Positions 1 through 6,770 of a stretch of DNA of 50,351 bases are shown piece after piece. The notes below the pieces were generated by a model. The model saw only the letters and a list, made by a program, of their open reading frames with translations, had not been told where the DNA came from and searched no databases. The stretch lies in the NCBI GenBank assembly GCA_031260725.1, contig JAISKZ010000007.1, positions 1 through 50,351 of the forward strand. Direction: 5' to 3'. How positions within the stretch are numbered: the first letter of the stretch is position 1; the number at the start of each line of letters is the position of its first letter. Source of the stretch: Desulfovibrio sp. (GTDB taxonomy: Bacteria > Desulfobacterota > Desulfovibrionia > Desulfovibrionales > Desulfovibrionaceae). The position numbers and the translations under genes are program-made.

Positions 1-83
1 TCATGGTAGAGGGAGAAGACGAAGACAAGGTCAGGGCATACGCCGCGCAACTGGCCAAAGTGGTTGTTCGGGAACTGCGCTAG
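1..83 (+). CDS. glmM: Phosphoglucosamine mutase, C-terminal end (partial)
   Basis: Only the last 26 codons before a TAG stop are inside the window. The tail reads MVEGEDEDKVRAYAAQLA and ends VVVREL. It matches the usual end of GlmM, where the phosphate-binding domain finishes with an (R)VMVE-type strand followed by a helix. GlmM converts glucosamine-6-phosphate to glucosamine-1-phosphate for UDP-GlcNAc, peptidoglycan and LPS synthesis in the cytoplasm. The catalytic serine and sugar-binding parts lie upstream of the window, so the call rests on the tail alone. A strong hairpin follows the stop at once, so this is the last gene of its transcript. Another phosphohexomutase of the same superfamily cannot be excluded. 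Confidence 0.7.
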   Translation, partial: MVEGEDEDKVRAYAAQLAKVVVRELR

Positions 84-100
84 ACATTAGAAAATCTGAC

Positions 101-133
101 AACAGAGCAGCCACGGTAGGCTGCTCTGTTTAC
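101..133 (+). terminator. Intrinsic-type terminator after glmM
   Basis: A perfect 12-bp inverted repeat (AACAGAGCAGCC / GGCTGCTCTGTT) encloses a six-base loop, starting 17 bases after the glmM stop. The T-tract is short (TTTA), so termination may be incomplete, but stem length and position fit a terminator. Confidence 0.75.
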
Positions 134-488
134 CGCGAATGCCTCAAGTAACCCGCTGACATGGAGCAAGGCGACGCCCTCGCCGATTTTTTTTGCCACT
201 ATATCTTGACAGTATAGAGGCAGTATTGGAGCAGTCAGAGAATTTTAAAAAGTTTCAGTAAAAAGCCAACCGCAAGTCGCGCGGTGAAACAAAGGTGCTG
301 AGCCGGCCAGGCTGACAGAATGCACACGCCGTTGTCGGGAAAATTTCTAGAAAAAATCTTCACAGCCGAAAAAAGCCGTGCTATCGTAATACTCTGCCCC
401 GGATATTTTTGGGAATACACATTCGCGGACAATCGTCGGGCGCAAGTCTGCGCGCCGCCGGATGCGGCGTGGCAGCGAGGAGAGCGGC
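134..488. other. Long intergenic region, no supported gene
   Basis: About 350 bases lie between the glmM terminator and the next convincing start. ORFs listed here (235-555 minus, 320-646 plus) have arginine/cysteine-rich, low-complexity translations typical of shadows. A TTGACA hexamer at 206-211 has no good -10 element at 16-18 bases. A GC hairpin (CGCCGC, loop CGGAT, GCGGCG) at 453-469 sits just before the ribosome binding site of the next gene and may be a 5'-leader structure. I see no RNA gene or riboswitch that I can name. A cobalamin riboswitch would be plausible given cobU downstream, but I do not recognise its core. Confidence 0.4.
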
Positions 489-1682
489 ATGAAACTGGAA
501 CAAAAGCTCCCAAAAATCCCCAGGATAGACAGCATCCCCAATCCGCAACCGGCAAAAGCCGGCGGCGGCAGGCTTTTGCCGCTGACGTTGCTGACGCTGC
601 TGCTTATCGGCGGCGGGGCCGCCTTCTGGCTAACCCGCGACGGTGAAACACGCGCACAGTGGCGGCATCAGGCTGCGGAGGCCATCAGCAACGCCACGGA
701 GGGGACCCCGTTGGCCGGGCTGAATGACCTTTTGCGGGGCGGATCGCCCCTTCCGCCTGTCGGCGTGTCGTCAGGGCCTTCCGGACATACTGTTTATGGC
801 ACGGTTGCCGCGCCGATAGATGCAACCCCGCCGCCGCAGGGCGCCGCCGCTCCCGGGCAACAGACGCAGGCCGTAACGGCGGACAGTACTGTCCGTCCTG
901 ACTTTATAGAAGACCTTGCCGCCTGGCTTGTATCGCAGTACAAGCCGGGGCGGCCCACAGGAACGCTCGCCGTCAGCGCGCAGCGCGCCAATCAACGCTA
1001 CGGCGTAAAAATGACGGGGCTTTCCGGCGACGGACGGGCCGGCATACTGCGTTACGTCTTTCATCCGGCCATGATTCAGGGCCTGTATGCACTGTATGTT
1101 GACCGTTTTCTGGATGCTGTTCAGCGGGCAAGCGCGGCAAGGGCGCTGCCGCCCGAGCAATGCCGGCTACTGCTGCTGGCCGTTGCCGAACGTAGCGTTC
1201 TGCTGGCCGTTGCCTTGGAAGGGGTGGCCTCTGTGCCGGATCTGGATGGCCAGATCAAGAAACTGGAGTGGATCTCGCAGAATGTGGTCAGTGTGAACTC
1301 ACAGATGACCCAAGTTGTTTTTGATCTTGACGAGCTGCGTGAAAACGAGGCAGCGCAATCCAGAATTGACGAGATGCAGGCGCGCGTCACCACTCTTGCC
1401 GCCCGCTACCGCAAGGCGCTGGAAGACAGGGAAGCGGCCCGCCGCGCCCTTGTTGCCGCTGTCCGCAAGGGCGGAGGCCAGACATTTGACGAAGATTCCC
1501 TGCTCTTCCTTGCGCACTGGGTGGATCGTCGTCTGCGCACAGAGCCGCAGGCTCTGGCTTCGGTGCGGAGCGCGGCGGGCGTTTTGCGTGACCTGGCAAG
1601 GCGTTGCGCCCAGACAGGCTTACAGCAGGACACAGCCGCCGGCGCACTGCCCGCGCCTGTTCAGGGCGGCCAGGGCCAGTGA
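489..1682 (+). CDS. Membrane-anchored protein with coiled coil, unknown function
   Basis: I do not recognise the family. The start is placed at ATG 489, which has an AGGAG six bases upstream; the longer ORF start at 462 overlaps the leader hairpin. The protein of about 397 residues has a short basic/proline-rich cytoplasmic tail and one transmembrane segment near residues 31-50 (LLPLTLLTLLLIGGGAAFWL). A large external part follows, beginning with a low-complexity Pro/Ala/Gly linker. The middle is helical, and a coiled coil around residues 265-325 is rich in Glu, Arg, Gln and Ala. The single N-terminal anchor suggests an envelope-facing scaffold or adaptor. It overlaps the start of cobU by four bases (GTGA), so the two are translationally coupled, but the protein shows no cobalamin-pathway feature. 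Confidence 0.75.
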   Translation: MKLEQKLPKIPRIDSIPNPQPAKAGGGRLLPLTLLTLLLIGGGAAFWLTRDGETRAQWRHQAAEAISNATEGTPLAGLNDLLRGGSPLPPVGVSSGPSGHTVYGTVAAPIDATPPPQGAAAPGQQTQAVTADSTVRPDFIEDLAAWLVSQYKPGRPTGTLAVSAQRANQRYGVKMTGLSGDGRAGILRYVFHPAMIQGLYALYVDRFLDAVQRASAARALPPEQCRLLLLAVAERSVLLAVALEGVASVPDLDGQIKKLEWISQNVVSVNSQMTQVVFDLDELRENEAAQSRIDEMQARVTTLAARYRKALEDREAARRALVAAVRKGGGQTFDEDSLLFLAHWVDRRLRTEPQALASVRSAAGVLRDLARRCAQTGLQQDTAAGALPAPVQGGQGQ

Positions 1683-2239
1683 AAAACCCCGCACTGCTCT
1701 TTGTCGGCGGCGTGCGCAGCGGCAAAAGCGGTCTCGCCGTGCGATGGGCGGAGCGGCAGGCGCGGCGACGGCTCTTTCTCGCCACATGCAAACCGCAGGA
1801 TGCGGAAATGGCGGAACGCGTTGCCGCGCACTTGGCGGAACGTGGCGCCAGCTGGCAATGTGTTGAAGAAACGATGAACCCGCGGGATGTCTTGCGCGCT
1901 CTTGCCGCAGCCCGCTCCGACGACGGACCGGGCGTGTTGCTGCTTGACTGCGTCAGCATGTGGGTGGCCAACATGCTGACAGCCGGTCTGACGCGGGACG
2001 CAGCACTGGACAAAGTCGCAGCCCTTGCGGCTTACCTCGTCGCCGTCGGCGTTCCCATCGCCCTTGTCAGTTCGGAAACGGGCCTCGGCCTTGTGGCACC
2101 CACATCTTTGGGACGTCAGTTTCAGGACGCCCTCGGTCGCGCCAATCAGATGCTGGCAGGCGCCTGCGATACGGTGATCTTTGTGAGTTGCGGCCTGCCC
2201 GTCGCGCTCAAGGGCGCGCTGCCGGAGGAACTATGCTGA
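1679..2239 (+). CDS. cobU: Adenosylcobinamide kinase / adenosylcobinamide-phosphate guanylyltransferase
   Basis: CobU phosphorylates adenosylcobinamide and then attaches GMP, in the nucleotide-loop assembly of cobalamin. The P-loop GGVRSGKS lies at residues 10-17, as in the family. A histidine follows in RVAAHLAER, near the position of the guanylylated His of Salmonella CobU. The later strand motifs LLLDCVSMWVANML and LVSSETGLGLV, and the RQFQDALGRANQ helix, also fit CobU. The listed ORF begins at 1604, but homologues begin just before the P-loop. GTG 1679 gives 186 residues, the usual size, and forms a GTGA overlap with the previous stop. No other cob genes are visible. The stop overlaps the next gene by seven bases. 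Confidence 0.92.
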   Translation: MKNPALLFVGGVRSGKSGLAVRWAERQARRRLFLATCKPQDAEMAERVAAHLAERGASWQCVEETMNPRDVLRALAAARSDDGPGVLLLDCVSMWVANMLTAGLTRDAALDKVAALAAYLVAVGVPIALVSSETGLGLVAPTSLGRQFQDALGRANQMLAGACDTVIFVSCGLPVALKGALPEELC

Positions 2240-2898
2240 ACATCAGGCGTGTGTTCGCACGCGCGCTTGCCTTGCTGTGCCTCATAGCTGTGACGGCTTT
2301 AAACCTGCCGCGTGCCGCGTCCTGTGCCGCGTCCGCGGATCCGCGCCAAACCCCGGCGGCAATCGCCGGAGCCATAGACGCTGCTGACGCCGAGGCCTTT
2401 GAACGCCTTGTGGATGTGGACTCCATTCTCAATGCGGCCCTCACGCTCTTTTTACGCGAGGCGCAACAGCCGGAGACTGCAAATGAACTGCCGCCGATGC
2501 TGGCGCTGATGTTTTCCAAAGCCGCGGCCTTGGATACGGAAGGCAATACCCTGCGCACTCTGCTTGTTCATGAGGCGAAGGCCTTTGTGATCAACGGCGT
2601 TGCCTCCGGGGCCTTTGCTGGACGCTCGCCATCGGGCCCTCCCGTCCAGGGCCTGCTGGCGCCGCTTTTTGCCGACGCGTCCACAGGACGCAAAGAAATA
2701 ACCGATATCGGTCAGCCGACGCCGCACAACAGGGACTGGCTCGTCCCCTTTGTGGTCCACGATGTGGGCAACGGTGAAAGTTATCCCGTAATATCCCGCA
2801 TCAGTCCGGTAAATACCGGTTTTCGCATGACAGGTGTGGAAAATCTGCCGGAGCTTATGCGTTGCGTCAACGAGGAACGCAACCATCAGGAAGAATAG
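2233..2898 (+). CDS. Secreted protein of unknown function
   Basis: ATG 2233 has a GAGGAA Shine-Dalgarno and overlaps the cobU stop (ATGCTGA), so translation is coupled. The 221-residue product opens with a typical signal peptide: basic MLNIRRVFARA, a hydrophobic core ALLCLIAVTALNL, then small residues before ASAD. The mature part is mostly helical at first, with an FERLVDVDSILNAALTLF stretch. It then becomes beta-rich with SYPVISRISPVNTGFRMTG. This helical-then-sheet pattern resembles small periplasmic DUF2939/NTF2-like folds, but I cannot assign a family. It likely works in the periplasm. It ends six bases from the convergent MFS gene with no room for a separate terminator. Confidence 0.75.
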   Translation: MLNIRRVFARALALLCLIAVTALNLPRAASCAASADPRQTPAAIAGAIDAADAEAFERLVDVDSILNAALTLFLREAQQPETANELPPMLALMFSKAAALDTEGNTLRTLLVHEAKAFVINGVASGAFAGRSPSGPPVQGLLAPLFADASTGRKEITDIGQPTPHNRDWLVPFVVHDVGNGESYPVISRISPVNTGFRMTGVENLPELMRCVNEERNHQEE

Positions 2899-2904
2899 CG
2901 GTAA

Positions 2905-4170
2905 TTATCCTGCGTCGCGCCGCTCCTGCAGATGTAGCCGCAGCTTGTCTGCGAGCATGCATATTCCGCACAGCGCCGCCGCGACGGCGGTCACCACAAA
3001 AACCCCCCTGTAGCCGAAGCCCGCGTGGACGACAAGTCCGCCGATCAGTGGTGCCAACATGCCGCTGGCGTCAAAGGCTGTCATCATCGCGTTTGAGTTG
3101 ATGGACCGAGTCTCCGGCGTGGAACGGTCATACACAACGGCAGCCATCAGGGGATAGAGCAGGCCAAGCTCGAAACCGTACATGCAGGTGAGCGGCACAA
3201 AAGACCAAAGCGGACCCCAGGCAAGTCCCAGCATGCTAAAGGCCAGACCGGCGGAGCACAAGGATATCACGCTGTAGCGCGGCAAGGTATCAAGGCGGCG
3301 GCTGCCGATCAGGCGCACCAGAATGATGGTCACGGTATAGGTGGAGAAAAACCATGCCGGATGCGCGCCGGTGACGGAACACAGGCCCTTTATAAAAAAG
3401 ATCGCCAGAATGGTCATGATGCTGAAAGACAAACAGGCCAGATACACGAACATCAAGCCCGAATGGCGCACAGCATGCCAAATATCGCGTCCGAGAATGC
3501 TGTTCAGACTGCCTGATGGCATCTCCGGAGTTTTCAGACGCGACGAGAGAGGCCTCACCATCAGGAGAGAAAGCACTCCCAGGACGGCCGTCATGGCAAA
3601 AAGACGCGGTTCTGCGCCGCCGCCGCCGAGCAGAGGCAGCAGAACATGCTCGGACATCGCCGGAATAATCGAATACGGCAGAAGCATAGTCAGGGAAAAC
3701 AGCGCAAAGCCGCGCGCGCTCTGCCCGGGGGGGATGCAGCTGACCAGCACGGAAATAACGCAACTGGACTGCACAGCAAGCGCAATGCCCTGAATAATGC
3801 GCAGCAGCAGCACCGCGCCGATGATATGTTTGCCCACTATCCAAGGATAGCACAGCATAACACAGATCAGAACGGCTGTGGAAAGCGCAAGAGCAGGCAG
3901 CCTGCCGCCTCTCAGCAGCAAAAAGCTGGCCGGAGGCCGGCACAGCAGCACCATGGCAAACATTGAGGAAATCAGCGCACCGCGGTAGTTGGGACTGATG
4001 GCAAGCCCTCCCAGCCATTGTTCAAAACAATAAAAAACAGCGATGTGGCTGTTGCTGCACATTGCAAGACAAAAAAGCAAAATAAAATCGCGGCTCAAGA
4101 GTGCCTTGGGCGGCTCAATGGGCGTACCGGCTCTTGATGCGCCGACATGCGGAGCAGAGGGGAAAAACAT
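2905..4170 (-). CDS. MFS family transporter
   Basis: This is a major facilitator superfamily permease with about twelve hydrophobic segments and a central basic loop (SRLKTPEMPSG) between the two six-helix halves. The loop after TM2 carries LLCRPPASFLLLRGGRLP, near where the MFS G-x-x-x-D-R-x-G-R motif is expected, but the match is degenerate. The substrate is not readable. The listed ORF begins at TTG 4194. I prefer ATG 4170, which has a TTGAGG sequence upstream and gives 421 residues. It lies 32 bases behind the PEP-synthase-like gene, so the sigma-54 activator, the dikinase-like protein and this permease form one minus-strand operon. The permease may export or import a small organic acid or phosphonate-like compound, but that is inference. 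Confidence 0.85.
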   Translation of the reverse strand: MFFPSAPHVGASRAGTPIEPPKALLSRDFILLFCLAMCSNSHIAVFYCFEQWLGGLAISPNYRGALISSMFAMVLLCRPPASFLLLRGGRLPALALSTAVLICVMLCYPWIVGKHIIGAVLLLRIIQGIALAVQSSCVISVLVSCIPPGQSARGFALFSLTMLLPYSIIPAMSEHVLLPLLGGGGAEPRLFAMTAVLGVLSLLMVRPLSSRLKTPEMPSGSLNSILGRDIWHAVRHSGLMFVYLACLSFSIMTILAIFFIKGLCSVTGAHPAWFFSTYTVTIILVRLIGSRRLDTLPRYSVISLCSAGLAFSMLGLAWGPLWSFVPLTCMYGFELGLLYPLMAAVVYDRSTPETRSINSNAMMTAFDASGMLAPLIGGLVVHAGFGYRGVFVVTAVAAALCGICMLADKLRLHLQERRDAG

Positions 4171-4202
4171 GCGCGCCTCAATTGCTTTCGGCAATCACGC
4201 GT

Positions 4203-6770
4203 TTAATGATATTCGCCGTTAAGAAACCTCGTGGCATAAAGCTGAACAGACTCTTCATCCACCATGAGCATATCCATCTGCCGGGTCATGATGAGCAAAC
4301 GCCCAAGCTGATCCAGCCGCGGGAGCATTTCAAGCTTGGGATATTTTCTGAATCGCGCGCACGTTCTGTCCCCCCCCACATCGACAGTAAAGCCGAGTTT
4401 AGAAAGAATCAAAGCTATGCACTGTACGCGCTTGGCGCGCTGTTTATTGCCGGCGCCGCCTCCGGCAAACTCAAACCGTATGTAATTCTTGCTGAGGGTA
4501 TCGCCGCACCAGGTGTCCAGAATGGCGTAGTGATAGCCTATGCGTGAAGAAAAATTGAGATAACGGTCAGAAACAATGGCATAACTGCGCTCGCCGAAAC
4601 GCGCCACGTCTTTCTGCTGATTGTCGCCTATCATGCTCCGCCCCACGATGGAAAGAAAACCGCGTATGTTCACCGGACGGGGACCTTTTGCCTGCACGCC
4701 AGGATGGGTCATTCCGTTGATCACCTGTCTGAAGGGCACGCTCAAAACATCCGCCGGACTGACAGATCGACACTCAGGTTGTTGCAAACCGCCGCCCAGG
4801 TCAATAACAAAAAGATCAAGGGGGACGTTACAGACAAGCCGGCTTGACGCGCCCGCACTGCTTTCAGACAGGCTGTCGGATATCTGAAACATTTCTGTAT
4901 AGCTCTTTTCGTGCGCGTAACGCATGACATCGTGCAGAGAAAGACAGTTTTCCGGAGAAAAGAGGGCAGACTTCGGGTCTGTCAAATGCAGAGGGAAAAG
5001 ATGCGGCGCCACACGCCGCAACAAACACAAGACCGGTGTATTGATATTGGGCTGCCTCGGGCTTGAAGCAAGGGATAAAAGCTCAGGAATTTTACCATGA
5101 AAAACACGTCCAGAGAATGCGTCAACAGTGACAAGTTGTCCCGCCTTGAGGCTGGATGTCGCGCCTGGCACATTCATCAGGGTGGGAATGCCGAACTCGC
5201 GGCAAAGAGAGGCCATATGCCCTGTGAGGCTGCCTGTTTCCGCAATAATCGCTGAAGCGCGCCGCATGGCGGTCGTCACACTGGGCGAGGAATGGGCGAG
5301 CAGCATGACGCCGCCTTCAGGAAAGTGCGTTATATCTCCACCCGGCTTAAGCGGCGTCACAACTCCACAGCCAACACCCTTTGCCGCCACATCAGCTCCT
5401 GAAAACAAGGGTTTAAGGTTGCCGATCGTGCTGGCGTCCAATTCCGCCGTGCTGTCAATGCCCATAGGCCGGGTTTGCAGCAGAACAACAGCGTCGTTTT
5501 CGTCTATTGCCCATTCCATGTCCTGAGGAAACTGGTAGTGACGCTCCAGTTCAAGCGCAAGGGCGGCTATTCGCTCCACCTGATCGCGCGTCAGGCAGGG
5601 GGCGTCGCGCAATGCTTCCGGCACGTCCACAACATGGGTTAAGCTTTCAGCGCCGGATTCGGCAAGCGTCATCATGGATTTTTTATGGGTGATGATCTCG
5701 CTAGTCACGCGCTTTGTAGATCTGGAAACCAGCCATACGTCCGGGGTACTGACACCGTCCACAACCATTTCACCAAGGCCCCAACGAGCGTTGATCATAA
5801 CACAATTTGAGCGCAAGTCAACAGGATGACGGGAAAAAGCCACGCCAGCGCTTTTTGCGCGCACCATTTCCAGACAACACACTCCCATACCCGTTGCTTC
5901 CAGCGGATAACCGTGCATGCTCCTGTAGGCTAGAGCGCGCTCAGAAAAAAGGCTGGCAACAACTTGCTTAAATGCCGTCAAAAGCCTGCGGCGGGAAACC
6001 CCCATGATGCTTCGATACTGCCCGGCAAAAGATTGAGGGCCATCTTCAGCAATCGCGCTGGAACGCAACGCAGCCAGAATAGCACCGTCACTGCCGAAGG
6101 CTTCATCCCACGCTGAAAACAGAGCAGCCGCCACGTCAGGGGGTGTTTCTGCTTCAAGAACAAGTGCTTCTATCGCTTCAGAGGCTTTACGAGCCGTAGA
6201 CGGCGCTTCTGGATCAACAGCGCGCAGTTGGGTATAAATATTTTTGAACAATCCCCTTGTGCGCAAAAGCAGCATGCTTCCTGCCTGTGTGGTCACGGCA
6301 AAACCGCGCGGCACGGGCATGTCAAGCATATTGCGTAATTCACCCAGATTGGCGTTTTTGCCGCCGACACTGTAAGCCATGCTGGCGTTCACCTCGGAAA
6401 GCGGCAATATCAGCGCGTTGATGTCGTCGTGCCCATGCTGCTTCAGTTCGCAGGCAATGCGCCCGGCTATGGCGGCAACCGCAGCAGTCAGCCCGTTATA
6501 GCCGCCTGCGGCCATGTCATTGAGATCCTCCGCCATGCGCTCACACTGCAAAATAGCTCTTCTGGCTTTCTGGCGGACCCAGGAGATTTCCATCGGTCGC
6601 TCCCCGCGCTGTGCCGCATCCATATCCGCCAGAACAGCTGCCAGTTCCGCGTTAGCCTGTAAAATATCTCTGAAAGAATCATAGCGCCGAACAAAGGCGG
6701 TCATGGCCTGCTCACGCGAGATGCGCGGAGCAAGACAGAAAAATTTTTTTAACGCTTGCACCGCATTCAT
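4203..6770 (-). CDS. PEP synthase / PPDK-like protein lacking the C-terminal PEP barrel
   Basis: An 855-residue protein related to phosphoenolpyruvate synthase (PpsA) and pyruvate phosphate dikinase. Residues 1-120 are a helical extension not typical of PpsA. The ATP-grasp nucleotide-binding domain runs from about 125 to 455, with GGKNANLGEL, RSSAIAEDGPQSFAGQY, GVAFSRHP and DMEWAIDENDAVVLLQTRP. The phosphohistidine swivel domain follows, with TGSLTGHMASLCREFGIPTL; His518 is the expected phosphorylated residue. The last ~290 residues do not show the PEP/pyruvate TIM-barrel signatures of true PpsA and are unlike anything I recognise. The enzyme can therefore probably make a phospho-His from ATP, but its acceptor is unknown. 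It starts within the regulator stop (ATGA), so the two are coupled. Confidence 0.85.
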   Translation of the reverse strand: MNAVQALKKFFCLAPRISREQAMTAFVRRYDSFRDILQANAELAAVLADMDAAQRGERPMEISWVRQKARRAILQCERMAEDLNDMAAGGYNGLTAAVAAIAGRIACELKQHGHDDINALILPLSEVNASMAYSVGGKNANLGELRNMLDMPVPRGFAVTTQAGSMLLLRTRGLFKNIYTQLRAVDPEAPSTARKASEAIEALVLEAETPPDVAAALFSAWDEAFGSDGAILAALRSSAIAEDGPQSFAGQYRSIMGVSRRRLLTAFKQVVASLFSERALAYRSMHGYPLEATGMGVCCLEMVRAKSAGVAFSRHPVDLRSNCVMINARWGLGEMVVDGVSTPDVWLVSRSTKRVTSEIITHKKSMMTLAESGAESLTHVVDVPEALRDAPCLTRDQVERIAALALELERHYQFPQDMEWAIDENDAVVLLQTRPMGIDSTAELDASTIGNLKPLFSGADVAAKGVGCGVVTPLKPGGDITHFPEGGVMLLAHSSPSVTTAMRRASAIIAETGSLTGHMASLCREFGIPTLMNVPGATSSLKAGQLVTVDAFSGRVFHGKIPELLSLASSPRQPNINTPVLCLLRRVAPHLFPLHLTDPKSALFSPENCLSLHDVMRYAHEKSYTEMFQISDSLSESSAGASSRLVCNVPLDLFVIDLGGGLQQPECRSVSPADVLSVPFRQVINGMTHPGVQAKGPRPVNIRGFLSIVGRSMIGDNQQKDVARFGERSYAIVSDRYLNFSSRIGYHYAILDTWCGDTLSKNYIRFEFAGGGAGNKQRAKRVQCIALILSKLGFTVDVGGDRTCARFRKYPKLEMLPRLDQLGRLLIMTRQMDMLMVDEESVQLYATRFLNGEYH

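Noticed and set aside
206-234. TTGACA as a promoter -35 in the glmM-downstream gap
   Set aside because: No -10 resembling TATAAT lies 16-18 bases downstream; the sequence there is GAGCAG.
134-488. Cobalamin riboswitch before the cobU operon
   Set aside because: The gap is long enough, but I could not find the conserved B12-box or its surrounding stems, so I do not report one.
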